Source of the DNA: Pseudomonadota bacterium
Lineage (GTDB): Bacteria > Pseudomonadota > Gammaproteobacteria > Burkholderiales > Rhodocyclaceae
Assembly (NCBI GenBank): GCA_018240785.1
Contig: JAFEFC010000030.1
Span: 1 to 64,000, forward strand
Reading direction: 5' to 3'
DNA length: 64,000 nucleotides
Shown here: one piece after another, positions 36,026-48,011 of the stretch
Position numbering within the stretch: position 1 is the stretch's first letter
Layout: each line of letters opens with the position of its first letter
The notes under the pieces: generated by a model
What the model saw: the letters and a program-made list of their open reading frames with translations, nothing else
What the model was told of the DNA's origin: nothing
Database searches by the model: none
Position numbers and translations under genes: made by a program

Positions 36026-37144
36026 TCAGTTGAAGGGCTCCCACTTGCCATTGACGAAGTGGTACATCGTCACGCCACCTTCCTTGATGTCGCCCTTGGC
36101 GTCGAAGGCGACGTTCCCCGTCACGCCACGGAACGAAATCTTCTGCAGCGCCGGCAGGTACTTCGCCGGTTCGGTCGAGTCGGCGAGCTTCATCGCTTCG
36201 TAAAGCGCAGTGGTGGCATCGTAGCTATAGGGCGCGTACAGCAGCACGTCGCTCTTGAAGCGGGCCTTGAAGCGGGCGAGGAAGTCCGAGCCCCCCGGCA
36301 TCTTCGTCGCCGGAATGCCGGCCTGGGTGCACAGTACCTTGTCGTCGATGGCGCCGCTGGCGAGCTTGATCATCTCGGAGGTGCAGCTCCCGTCGCCGCC
36401 GAGGTAGGTGGCGTTCATGCCGAGCTGGCGCATCTGGCGCAGCAGCGGCGCGCCCTGCGAGTCCATGCCGCCGTAGAACACTGCGTCCGGTGCCTTGGAC
36501 TTGATCTTGGTGAGGATGGCGGTGAAGTCGGTGGCCTTGTCGGTGGTGAATTCGCGCCCGACGAGTTCGCCGCCCGCCTTCTTCAGGCTCTCGGCGAAGG
36601 CATCGGCCAGGCCCTGGCCGTAGGCGGTGCGGTCGTCGATGATCGCGACCTTCTTCAGCTTGAGCGTGCCCAGCGCGTACTTCGCCATTGCCTCGCCCTG
36701 CTGCATGTCGTTGGCGATGACGCGGTAGGTGACCTTGAAGCCCTGCTGGGTCAGCTTCGGGCTGGTCGCCGACTCGGTGATCACCGGTACGCCGGCCTGT
36801 TCGTAGATGCGCGAGGCCGGGATCGCTGCGCCGGACGTGACGTGGCCGACCACGCCCTTGACGCCGAGATCGGTCAGGCGCTGCGCCACGGTGGTTGCAG
36901 TGCGTGGGTCGGCCTGGTCGTCCTCGCTCACGAGTTCGAACTTGACCGCCTGGCCGCCGATCTTGGGATTCTTGGCGTTGATTTCCTCGACGGCGAGGCG
37001 GGCGCCGTTTTCGCCGTCCTTGCCGAAGTGCGCGGCCGGGCCGGTCAGCGGGCCGGCGTGACCGATCTTGACCACCGTCTGGGCATGCGCTGCCGTCAGA
37101 CCCAGGCCGGCGAGGGCGAGGGCAACCAGGGTTTTCTTGAGCAT
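36026..37144 (-). CDS. livK: Second branched-chain amino acid substrate-binding protein (LivK-like)
   Basis: This 372-residue protein is a close paralogue of the neighbouring LivJ-like protein (shared DDRTAYGQGLAD and GDGSCTSEMIKLA-type motifs). Its signal peptide is KKTLVALALAGLGLTAAHAQ. As with E. coli LivJ/LivK, two binding proteins probably widen the substrate range of one transporter. It is the first gene of the cluster. A TAGAAT -10 candidate reads leftward at 37210-37215. A 235-bp gap with short GC hairpins near 35970-36007 separates it from livJ. Confidence 0.93.
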   Translation of the reverse strand: MLKKTLVALALAGLGLTAAHAQTVVKIGHAGPLTGPAAHFGKDGENGARLAVEEINAKNPKIGGQAVKFELVSEDDQADPRTATTVAQRLTDLGVKGVVGHVTSGAAIPASRIYEQAGVPVITESATSPKLTQQGFKVTYRVIANDMQQGEAMAKYALGTLKLKKVAIIDDRTAYGQGLADAFAESLKKAGGELVGREFTTDKATDFTAILTKIKSKAPDAVFYGGMDSQGAPLLRQMRQLGMNATYLGGDGSCTSEMIKLASGAIDDKVLCTQAGIPATKMPGGSDFLARFKARFKSDVLLYAPYSYDATTALYEAMKLADSTEPAKYLPALQKISFRGVTGNVAFDAKGDIKEGGVTMYHFVNGKWEPFN

Positions 37145-37309
37145 GTGAAACCTCCGAAATGTCGCAAACGATCACCGCGCGGGCATTGCAAATCGCCCGG
37201 TGTTCGCCGATTCTAGCCCAGGCGCCGATGGCCGGGATTTGAGCTTTCGCAGGAATGCAGATGGATGCGCGGGGCGCTGCTTCGCAAACGAGACGTGAGT
37301 GAGCAATCG

Positions 37310-37801
37310 ATGAAACGCTTCATGGCCTGGTTGTGTTCCCTGCTGTCCGCAATCGGCATCACTGCCTGCGACTACATCAACATCCGCGAACTCAAGCCCG
37401 GGGTCTCATCCGCGCTCGAGGTGCGCGACCGCTTCGGTCCGCCGCAGATGGAGTGGAGCAACGCCGACGGCTCGGTCACCTGGGAGTACACGCGCCAGCC
37501 CGAGGGCGTCGAGTGCTTCATGATCACCATCGGCCCCGACCAGATCCTGCGCAGCATCGACCAGGTACTGAACGAGAAGACTTTCGCGCGGGTCCAAAAC
37601 GGCATGAACGGCGACGAGGTGCGGCGCCTGCTGGGCAAGCCCGCGTCCAGCCAGTTCTTCCAGCTCAAGCAGGAGACGGTGTGGGAATGGAAGATCGACC
37701 AGGGCCAGGCCACTGGCGGCGAACCCACCTATTTCACCGTTTCGTTCAACACCGACGGCCGTGTGGTGGGCACCGGCCGCTACACCAAGCACAGGAATTG
37801 A
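37310..37801 (+). CDS. BamE/SmpA-like outer-membrane lipoprotein
   Basis: This 163-residue protein has a lipoprotein signal (FMAWLCSLLSAIGITAC, lipid-modified Cys in ITAC). It contains repeated BamE/OmlA-like units (LKPGVSSALEVRDRFGPPQMEW and VQNGMNGDEVRRLLGKPASSQF). True BamE is smaller, so this is a paralogue of unknown role, possibly in envelope assembly. ATG 37310 places the signal peptide at the N-terminus. A related lipoprotein gene follows 13 bp later. Confidence 0.8.
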   Translation: MKRFMAWLCSLLSAIGITACDYINIRELKPGVSSALEVRDRFGPPQMEWSNADGSVTWEYTRQPEGVECFMITIGPDQILRSIDQVLNEKTFARVQNGMNGDEVRRLLGKPASSQFFQLKQETVWEWKIDQGQATGGEPTYFTVSFNTDGRVVGTGRYTKHRN

Positions 37802-37814
37802 CCGGGAGGTCGAC

Positions 37815-38408
37815 ATGTCTGCCGCAGTCCGCTCCGGTTCAGGTCGCGGAGCGTTGTTCGCCCTGCTGCTGCTGATTGCAGCCGCAGTGCTCGGCGGCTG
37901 TGCCGCGTTCGCGCCGCCGAAGCCCTTCACCACCGAGGCCGAGGCGCTGGCCGCGCGCGGTGAGCCCAGCCGGCGCTGGAAGAACGAGGATGGGACGACC
38001 ACGCTGGAATACGCCACCCAGCCGTACGGCCACACCTGCCTGATGGTGCAGGTCGACGCCGGCGGCATCGTGCTGCGGCAGTGGGACGCGCTCGACGACG
38101 ACAATCTGGCGCGGGTCAGGAAGGGTATGACGAGGGACGAAGTGGCGCGCCTGCTGGGCGAGCACCGCTCCGAGCAGTTCTTCAAGCTGTCCGGCGAGGA
38201 GGTGTGGGACTGGAACATCCACAACGATGGTCCGGGCATCGCCACGCTGTTCAACGTGCATTTCATCGACGGCAAGGTGGTGCGCACCAGCCAGACCTAC
38301 GTGTTTCCGCGCGATGGGGCGATGTTCGGCCCCTGGGGCTATCCGCCGCCTTTCGGATACCCGTATCCGCGCTTTCCCGGCTACGGGCCGTGGCCGTACT
38401 GGTGGTGA
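37815..38408 (+). CDS. BamE-like lipoprotein with Pro/Tyr-rich tail
   Basis: This 197-residue lipoprotein has lipobox LGGC near residue 28. The unit VRKGMTRDEVARLLGEHRSEQFF closely resembles that of the upstream gene, so the two are tandem paralogues. The C-terminus is an unusual Gly/Pro/Tyr/Trp-rich tail (PWGYPPPFGYPYPRFPGYGP). GGGAGGT precedes the ATG at 37815. Function unknown; probably co-transcribed with the first lipoprotein gene. Confidence 0.82.
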   Translation: MSAAVRSGSGRGALFALLLLIAAAVLGGCAAFAPPKPFTTEAEALAARGEPSRRWKNEDGTTTLEYATQPYGHTCLMVQVDAGGIVLRQWDALDDDNLARVRKGMTRDEVARLLGEHRSEQFFKLSGEEVWDWNIHNDGPGIATLFNVHFIDGKVVRTSQTYVFPRDGAMFGPWGYPPPFGYPYPRFPGYGPWPYWW

Positions 38409-38439
38409 GTGCGCAGTAGGTCAGCCGAATGTGACAGGC

Positions 38440-38538
38440 CTGGCGGTGGGGGATGCGTGGAGCGGACGAGCACTGTCCGAGTCCCGAGCGAAGCGAGGTC
38501 GAGTTGCGCAGGACGCGGAGCGCATCCCCCACCGCCAG
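38440..38538. repeat. Large palindromic element, copy A
   Basis: Perfect 18-bp arms at 38440-38457 and 38521-38538 enclose a 63-base core. The core shares ACTGTCCGAGT and a following AGCGAG...GAGTT-x-CGCAG pattern with the reverse complement of the element at 60476-60573, while the arms differ. It begins 31 bp after a stop codon. It may act as a transcript end, but the shared core suggests a mobile intergenic repeat. Confidence 0.7.
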
Positions 38539-38561
38539 ACCGGATTAGCAGCAATGCGGGA

Positions 38562-38591
38562 TTGGCAGACCCTACCCTGAGCCGATAGAAT
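38562..38591 (+). promoter_or_regulatory. Sigma-70-type promoter of metH
   Basis: TTGGCA (38562-38567), an 18-bp spacer and TAGAAT (38586-38591). The expected start near 38598 falls just before the first stem of the SAH riboswitch. Confidence 0.72.
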
Positions 38592-38601
38592 CCTCGCCAC
38601 T

Positions 38602-38696
38602 GCCGAGGAGCGCTGCGACCCCGTGAACGATCCGGGGCCAGGCTCGGCAACCGATCAACGGCGCTCACAAACCTTCAGCCGGTTTGTGGCGCCGTT
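38602..38696 (+). ncRNA. S-adenosylhomocysteine (SAH) riboswitch with expression platform
   Basis: Stem P1 is GCCGAG (38602-38607) with CTCGGC (38643-38648). An inner hairpin CCCCG/CGGGG spans 38619-38637. A pseudoknot joins GAGCGC (38608-38613) with GCGCTC (38661-38666). The conserved GAGGAGCGCTGCGACC and CCAGGCTCGG segments match the SAH riboswitch class found before betaproteobacterial metH. A competing hairpin pairs 38657-38673 with 38681-38696, about 16 bp with one bulge, and uses the pseudoknot strand. SAH binding should therefore prevent that hairpin and switch metH on. Confidence 0.93.
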
Positions 38697-38749
38697 CGCA
38701 TTTGTGCGTGGCGTTGCCCGGCGGCCGTCGAACGACCGAGGACCCAGCC

Positions 38750-42448
<3,699 letters not shown>

Positions 42449-42514
42449 GACCGCCGAGTGTCCGTACCCCCGCCTCGCGTATGATGCCGCTTTGCCGACC
42501 AGCCGGAGCCTGAC

Positions 42515-42892
42515 ATGCCCACCGTGGAGATCACCGCAGAAAACTTCAACGATATCGTGGAGAAGAACGACATCGTCTTCCTCGACTTCTGGGCCGCCTG
42601 GTGCGGCCCCTGCCGCAACTTCGCGCCCACCTACGAGGCGGCCGCCGATGCCCATCCGGACATCGTGTTCGGCAAGATCGACACCGAGGCCCAGCAGGAA
42701 CTCGCTGCCAGCTTCCAGATCCGCTCGATCCCCACCATCGCGGTGATCCGCGGCAACATCATGGTGTTCCGCGAGTCGGGCGCGCTGCCCGCGAACGCGC
42801 TGAACCAGGTGATCGACGGCGTGCGCGCGCTCGACATGGATGAAGTGCGCGCCGACATCGCCCGTCAGCAGCAGGAACAGCAACAGCAATAG
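42515..42892 (+). CDS. Thioredoxin family protein
   Basis: This 125-residue thioredoxin fold has active site WCGPC (Trp29-Cys33) and cis-Pro in SIPTIAV. It has no signal peptide, so it is cytoplasmic. The C-terminus carries a Gln-rich tail beyond the usual 108 residues (DIARQQQEQQQQ). It lies 66 bp after metH and ends before a strong terminator; the specific partner is unknown. Confidence 0.92.
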   Translation: MPTVEITAENFNDIVEKNDIVFLDFWAAWCGPCRNFAPTYEAAADAHPDIVFGKIDTEAQQELAASFQIRSIPTIAVIRGNIMVFRESGALPANALNQVIDGVRALDMDEVRADIARQQQEQQQQ

Positions 42893-42939
42893 GCGTAGGC
42901 CGCGGCGGGCGAAGAATCTCCCGCAGCGAGGCGAAAGAA

Positions 42940-42973
42940 AACGGCGGCCCGGGAGCGATCCCGGGCCGCCGTT
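42940..42973. terminator. Bidirectional terminator between thioredoxin and DUF466 genes
   Basis: A 14-bp perfect stem AACGGCGGCCCGGG/CCCGGGCCGCCGTT with a 6-base loop. It is preceded by GAAAGAAA and followed by CTTTCTC, so it works in both directions for the convergent genes. Confidence 0.9.
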
Positions 42974-42998
42974 CTTTCTCGCCTGCCGCGCTGCGCCT

Positions 42999-43397
42999 TC
43001 AGCAGGGGCAGCGGCTGCCGCTGCGTTCGGCGCTGGGGAAGCGCGCCTCGAGGCAGTAGCGGTAGAACTCCTCGCGGCTGAACGGAGTCGTCTCCGGGTG
43101 GCGCGAGCGCATGTGGTCGAGGTAGTACTCGTAGTCGTGGATGCCGACCACCAGGCGGCAGGTCTGCACCACCTTCTTCGCCACGTCGCGCAGCCCGCTC
43201 AGCCAGTTCGAGCCCAGGCTGTAGCGCTCGAACTCGGCCTCGGGCATCGGCACCGCGTTCGGGTCCCGGGCACGCGTTTCGGCCACGTAGCGCGCATAGG
43301 CGTCGTCGAGCGTGGATTCTGCAACGGCCTCCGCCATGGCTGGCACCGTGGCGGCGCCAGCCTTGCTGCGGCCGGTCAGGAAGTTCAGGTCAAGCAT
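42999..43397 (-). CDS. YbdD/YjiX (DUF466) protein with internal duplication
   Basis: This 132-residue protein has a C-terminal YbdD-like domain (LVVGIHDYEYYLDHMRSRHP, TPFSREEFYRYCLEAR, ending CPC). The family is normally about 65 residues. The extra N-terminal half contains YARYVAETRARDPNAVPMPE and AEFERYSL, a second copy of the YEYYLDHMRSRHP...EEFYRYCL segment. YbdD proteins accompany CstA transporters. Here its start overlaps the cstA stop by 8 bp, so the two are surely one operon. ATG 43397 is the first start in frame. Confidence 0.88.
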   Translation of the reverse strand: MLDLNFLTGRSKAGAATVPAMAEAVAESTLDDAYARYVAETRARDPNAVPMPEAEFERYSLGSNWLSGLRDVAKKVVQTCRLVVGIHDYEYYLDHMRSRHPETTPFSREEFYRYCLEARFPSAERSGSRCPC

Positions 43398-45447
43398 GGG
43401 CCGCCGCCGCGCGGTATTCCACCGGCGCCTCCACTGCAGTTGGCGTGCGACTGGCGAGCGCCTGGCGGATCACGCTGAAGGCCGAAATCACCATCGTTAC
43501 CGCCACGAGCATGAAGAAGCCGCACAGCACCGCGTCGATCTGGTTGTTGAAGGCGACGCGGCTCATCTCCTCGATCGATTTCGCCGGCGCCAGCACGGTG
43601 CCCTGCGCCGCGGCGTCGTTGAACTTGTTCGCCAGGGCGAGGAAGCCGATCTTCGGGTTGTCGCTGAAGATCTTTTCCCAACCCGCGCTCATCGAGGTGA
43701 TGAACAGCCAGGTGGTGGGCAGTACCGTGACCCAGGCGTAGCGTTCCTTCTTCATCTTGAACAGCACGACCGTGCCCAGGATGAGCGCCATCGACGCCAG
43801 CATCTGGTTGCCGATGCCGAACAGGGGCCACAGCGTGTTGATGCCACCCAGCGGGTCGGTGACGCCCTGGTACACGAAGTAGCCCCAGCCGGCGACCGCC
43901 ACCGAGGTGCCGACCAGGTTGCCCACCAGGCTGCGCGTCTGGTGCAGGCCGGGAATGAAGGTGCCGGCGAGATCCTGCACCATGAAGCGGCAGGCGCGGG
44001 TGCCGGCGTCGACCGCGGTGAGGATGAACAGCGCCTCGAACAGGATCGCGAAGTGGTACCAGAAGGCCATCATCGCCTTGCTGTTGAACAGGTCGGTGAC
44101 GATCACCGCCATGCCCACGGCGAACGTCGGCGCACCACCGGCGCGCGACAGGATGCTGTGCTCGCCGACGTCCTTCGCGATCTGCGTCAGCATCTCGGGC
44201 GTGATCATGAAGCCCCAGCCGGAGATCACCTGCGAGGCGGATTCCACCGTCTTGCCGATCACCGCCGCCGGCGAGTTCAGCGCGAAATACACGCCCGGGT
44301 CGAGGATGGACGCGCACACCAGCGCCATGATCGCCACCAGCGACTCGCCCAGCATGCCGCCGTAGCCGATCAGGCGCATCTGGCTTTCACGCTCGACCAG
44401 CTTGGGCGTGGTGCCCGAGGCCACCAGCGCATGGAAGCCCGAGCAGGCGCCGCAGGCGATGGTGATGAACAGGAAGGGGAACAGGCTGCCGGAGAACACC
44501 GGGCCGCTGCCGTCGATGAAGCGCGACACCGCCGGCATCCTGAGGTCGGGCAGGGCGATGGCGATGCCGATCGCCAGGCCGACGATGACGCCCAGCTTGA
44601 GGAAGGTCGACAGGTAGTCGCGCGGCGCCAGCAGCAGCCACACCGGCAGCACCGAGGCGACGAAGCCATACACCACCAGCGCCAGCGTGAGCTGCGGGCC
44701 GGTCAGCGTGAACAGCGGGCCCCAGTATTCGCTGCGGGCGATGTCCTCGCCGTAGATGATGGCCGCCATCATCAGCACGAAGCCGATCACCGAGATTTCG
44801 GCGATGCGCCCTGGACGGATGAAGCGCATGTAGATGCCCATGAACAGCGCGATGGGGATCGTCATCGCGATGGTGAAGGTGCCCCACGGGCTCTCCGCCA
44901 GCGCCTTCACCACGATCAGCGCCAGTGCCGACAGGATGATGACCATCACCGCGAGCGCGCCCAGCATCACGATCACGCCGGCACGCGGGCCGAGCTCCTG
45001 CTTCGCCATCTCGCCCAGCGAGCGGCCGTCGCGGCGCGTGGAGATGAAGAGCACGAGGAAGTCCTGCACCGCGCCGGCCAGCATGACGCCGACCAGGATC
45101 CAGATCGTGCCGGGCAGGAAGCCCATCTGTGCCGCCAGGATGGGGCCGACCAGCGGGCCGGCGCCGGCGATGGCGGCGAAGTGGTGGCCGAACAGCACCC
45201 ACTTGTTGGTCGGCACGTAGTCCAGGCCGTCGTTGTAGCGCTCGGCCGGCGTCAGGCGCCGGTCGTCGAGCTCGAATACTTTCTCGGCGATGAACTTGCT
45301 GTAGAAACGATAGGAAATCGCATAGCAGGACACTGCTGCCAGCACCAGCCACACTGCATTCACATGCTCGCCCCGGCTCAGGGCGAGCATGGCAAAGCCC
45401 GCTGCGCCCACGAGGGCGACGAGCAACCACACCAGTTTGGATTTCAC
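43390..45447 (-). CDS. cstA: Carbon starvation / pyruvate transporter CstA
   Basis: This 685-residue membrane protein of the CstA family has many hydrophobic segments. Characteristic motifs are NDGLDYVPTNKWVLFGHHFAAIAGAGPLVGP (given here as the stretch near residue 70), GACSGFHALVASGTTPK and GIGNQMLASMALILGT. CstA/BtsT proteins import pyruvate or peptides during starvation. I chose the GTG at 45447 (VKSKLVWLLV) because homologues begin with this segment and GGAG lies upstream. It is coupled to the DUF466 gene downstream. Confidence 0.93.
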   Translation of the reverse strand: MKSKLVWLLVALVGAAGFAMLALSRGEHVNAVWLVLAAVSCYAISYRFYSKFIAEKVFELDDRRLTPAERYNDGLDYVPTNKWVLFGHHFAAIAGAGPLVGPILAAQMGFLPGTIWILVGVMLAGAVQDFLVLFISTRRDGRSLGEMAKQELGPRAGVIVMLGALAVMVIILSALALIVVKALAESPWGTFTIAMTIPIALFMGIYMRFIRPGRIAEISVIGFVLMMAAIIYGEDIARSEYWGPLFTLTGPQLTLALVVYGFVASVLPVWLLLAPRDYLSTFLKLGVIVGLAIGIAIALPDLRMPAVSRFIDGSGPVFSGSLFPFLFITIACGACSGFHALVASGTTPKLVERESQMRLIGYGGMLGESLVAIMALVCASILDPGVYFALNSPAAVIGKTVESASQVISGWGFMITPEMLTQIAKDVGEHSILSRAGGAPTFAVGMAVIVTDLFNSKAMMAFWYHFAILFEALFILTAVDAGTRACRFMVQDLAGTFIPGLHQTRSLVGNLVGTSVAVAGWGYFVYQGVTDPLGGINTLWPLFGIGNQMLASMALILGTVVLFKMKKERYAWVTVLPTTWLFITSMSAGWEKIFSDNPKIGFLALANKFNDAAAQGTVLAPAKSIEEMSRVAFNNQIDAVLCGFFMLVAVTMVISAFSVIRQALASRTPTAVEAPVEYRAAAAHA

Positions 45448-45658
45448 GCGAATCTCCAGAAGTTGCAATGAGATCCGGGGCGTGCCGACTGTCTCCCTGT
45501 CAGAGCAAGCCTGGACATCGAAGGGTCCGCCAGGTGGCGGTTGTTGTTTTGTACCGACGATGAAACGGGACCGGAAGCCCGGATTGTAGGGCAAGGAGGC
45601 GCCGCTTGTACCTTGAGCTGGATCAGGCGCCGGGCGGTTTGTTGAAATTTGCAAGCGG

Positions 45659-46645
45659 ATGCACGCTGCGCAGCCGCTGCTGTCAGAATCGCGCCTTCCG
45701 CCGTGTCGCGGCTTCCACAGGCTCCGTGCCCAATTGATCGTCCGTCCCCGCCCCCACTGGATTCGCCTGATCTTCGTTCGCCGCGGTTCGCTCGTGCGGC
45801 GCATCCTGTCGCAACAGATCTTCGTCTTCCTGCTGTCGTGCGCGGTGGTGCTCGTGCATGGCCAGTTGTTCCACTGGAAGGTCACGCTGACCTCCGCGCC
45901 GTTCTCGCTGATGGGGGTGGCGCTGGCCATCTTCCTGGGCTTTCGCATCAACGCGAGCTACGACCGCTACTGGGAAGCGCGCAAATTCTGGGGGGCGGTG
46001 CTCGTCGAAGGCCGTAACCTGGCGCGGCACGCGCTGAGCCTGACCGGCGGTGGCGTCGATGCGCGGCCTTTCGTGCTCGGACTGATCGGCTTCGCTACCG
46101 CGATGCGCAACCAGTTGCGCGGGCGCCCGCGCCAGGAGGGTCTGGCGGGCCTGTTGCCGGCGGAGCTCGTCGAACGCATCGGGCAGGCGCGCTTCGCGCC
46201 GGCGCTGGTGCTGCTGTGGCTGGCGCAGTGGCTGCGTAGTGTGCGCGAGGCGGGGCACCTGTCGCCGATGCTGGCGCAGCACATGGAGCAATCGCTGGAT
46301 GCGCTGTCTGCAGCGCTGGGCGGGTGCGAGCGGATCGCCAACACGCCGCTGCCCTTCACCTACTCGGTGATCCTGCACCGCAGTTCCTACTTCTACTGCA
46401 TGCTGCTGCCGTTCGGCCTGGTGGACACCATCGGCTGGATGACGCCGCTGGTCGTCGCCTTCGTGTCCTACACCTTCTTTGCGCTGGAAGCGCTCAGCGA
46501 CGAGATCGAGGAGCCGTTCGGCACCATGCCCAACGACCTCGCGCTCGACGCCATCGTCGCCGGCATCGATGCCAGCCTGCGCGAGATGATCGGCGACCCG
46601 CTGCCGCCGGTGCCCGTGCCGGACGCCGAGTTCATTCTCAACTGA
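45659..46645 (+). CDS. Bestrophin-like (UPF0187) membrane channel protein
   Basis: This protein of up to 328 residues belongs to the bacterial bestrophin family, chloride-type ion channels. Hallmarks are GFRINASYDRYWEARKFWGAVL, YCMLLPFGLVDTIGWMTPLVV and ALEALSDEIEEPFGTMPNDLALD. Homology suggests translation may really start at a TTG at 45734 (just before IVRPRPHWIRLIF), as the first 25 residues do not look conserved. No strong Shine-Dalgarno is seen for either start. It is monocistronic. Confidence 0.87.
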   Translation: MHAAQPLLSESRLPPCRGFHRLRAQLIVRPRPHWIRLIFVRRGSLVRRILSQQIFVFLLSCAVVLVHGQLFHWKVTLTSAPFSLMGVALAIFLGFRINASYDRYWEARKFWGAVLVEGRNLARHALSLTGGGVDARPFVLGLIGFATAMRNQLRGRPRQEGLAGLLPAELVERIGQARFAPALVLLWLAQWLRSVREAGHLSPMLAQHMEQSLDALSAALGGCERIANTPLPFTYSVILHRSSYFYCMLLPFGLVDTIGWMTPLVVAFVSYTFFALEALSDEIEEPFGTMPNDLALDAIVAGIDASLREMIGDPLPPVPVPDAEFILN

Positions 46646-46946
46646 GCATGCCGCGGCGGCGCATCCTTGCCCGGGCGCCCTGCGCCGCGTGCCGGGCCGA
46701 TGGCCTCGCTCGAGCGATACGCCGCTGAGCGGACGCACGTCGCATCCGGAAGCGAAGCGCGTGCGTAAACCGGGTAAGTGGTCATCGCTCAGGCGCCGAA
46801 GCTCAGCGCCGCGGCAGCAGCAGGCCGGAGCGGCCGCCTCGACTCCTGCCCCGGCACGGCCGCCCGCCGCACCGGCCCAGCCGGCAGTGTGATCTGCCTG
46901 CGACGTGGGCGCTCGCAGCCGACGGGCAGTTCCGGAGCTGGCGCGT
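46646..46946. other. Intergenic stretch without a recognised gene
   Basis: These 301 bp lie between the bestrophin and LysR stops, which converge. One + frame (46689-46892) encodes a Pro/Ala-rich tail (QQQAGAAASTPAPARPPAAP) that looks like the end of a secreted or linker protein. It has no Shine-Dalgarno and no recognisable domain, so I leave it uncalled. A GC-rich inverted repeat lies near 46850-46870. Confidence 0.5.
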
Positions 46947-47840
46947 TCACCCCGGCGTTCCGACCCGGTCGCGGATCGCCTGCATGGCAGGATGCGCCAG
47001 GCGGCGCTCGGTGGTGATCGCATACACCTGGCTGTTCACGCCGACGATCTCGCCGACTGCTTCCAGACCGTACTGGCGCAAGACGCGGTCGCCGATCGAG
47101 GTGGGTGCCGCGAAAGCGCCCGCGCCGCTCTGGCCGAAGGCCTCCATCAGTGCGCTATCGTCCAGTTCGGCGACGATCGAGGGCTGCACGCGCAGGGCAT
47201 CGAACCATTGCAGCAGCGCGTTGCGGCAGGCGACGCCCTCGCGCGGCAGCAGGAAAGGGGCGCCGCTCAGCGAGGCCGGGAAATCCGGCCTCAGTCGTGC
47301 CGCGAGCACGGGAGCGGCGAACACCGTCAGCGTGCTCTCGTCGAGCAGTGTGCTGTGGCCGCGCACGCTCACCTCTGCTGGAATGGGCCTATCGGCGAGC
47401 ACGAGGTCGAGCCGATGCACCGCGAGCTCGGCGAGCAGCTCGGCGAGTGGCGCCTCGCGGCAGACGAGACGGCCCGGGCGTTCGACGCGCAGCGCCGGTT
47501 CGATGAGGTGATGGACGACGGACTTCGGCAGAGAGTCGGGGAAGCCGATGCGAAAGGGCAGGCTGCGGCGCAGGGTGTCGTCGCGTACCACGTCGACGAT
47601 CTGGTCGCCGAGCGCGAAGATTTCGTCCGCGTGGCCGAGGATGCGCTCGCCCGCTTCGGTTAGCCTCAGCCGCCGCCCGCTGCGGCGGAACAGACTCACC
47701 CCGAGCGCGGCTTCGAAGGTGGCGAGCTGGGCGCTGATCGAGTGCGGAGCCAGATTCAGCACGCGACCCGCCTCGGCGATCGTTCCCAGCCGGGCCACGG
47801 TCCAGAAGTAGCGCAGGTGCTTGAAGTTGAGTTCGGTCAT
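46947..47840 (-). CDS. LysR-family regulator, NhaR-like
   Basis: This 297-residue regulator has an N-terminal winged helix (FKHLRYFWTVARLGTIAEAG and HSISAQLATFEAALGVSLF) typical of the NhaR branch of LysR proteins. The C-terminal part is a periplasmic-binding-protein-like effector domain. NhaR activates sodium/proton antiporter genes in E. coli, but no nhaA is present here, so the target is unknown. It is divergent from a small gene at 48012 across an AT-rich inverted repeat. Confidence 0.9.
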   Translation of the reverse strand: MTELNFKHLRYFWTVARLGTIAEAGRVLNLAPHSISAQLATFEAALGVSLFRRSGRRLRLTEAGERILGHADEIFALGDQIVDVVRDDTLRRSLPFRIGFPDSLPKSVVHHLIEPALRVERPGRLVCREAPLAELLAELAVHRLDLVLADRPIPAEVSVRGHSTLLDESTLTVFAAPVLAARLRPDFPASLSGAPFLLPREGVACRNALLQWFDALRVQPSIVAELDDSALMEAFGQSGAGAFAAPTSIGDRVLRQYGLEAVGEIVGVNSQVYAITTERRLAHPAMQAIRDRVGTPG

Positions 47841-47864
47841 GATTCGGGCCCCGCTGTTTGGTCG

Positions 47865-47902
47865 AAAAAATCGATTGAAATACTACTGATAATCGACTTT
47901 TT
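47865..47902. promoter_or_regulatory. Inverted repeat in the LysR divergent promoter region
   Basis: AAAAAATCGATT (47865-47876) and AATCGACTTTTT (47891-47902) form a 12-bp imperfect inverted repeat around 14 bases. It is in an AT-rich island unlike the surroundings. A + strand TTGAAA (47875-47880) with TTTTTA/TTTTAT 17-18 bp later may be the promoter of the 48012 gene. It is the likely site for the LysR protein. Confidence 0.6.
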
Positions 47903-48011
47903 ATGCGAAACCTTCTCCTGTAGTCTGACCCTGCCTGCAGCCTCACCGAGAGCCACCCACCCGGCGGCCTCGGTCCCTGCGGCGACCCTGACACGACAAG
48001 GAGACTGCATC

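Noticed and set aside
38440-38538. Palindromic element as an insertion sequence
   Set aside because: It is only about 100 bp with no coding content and no visible target-site duplication.
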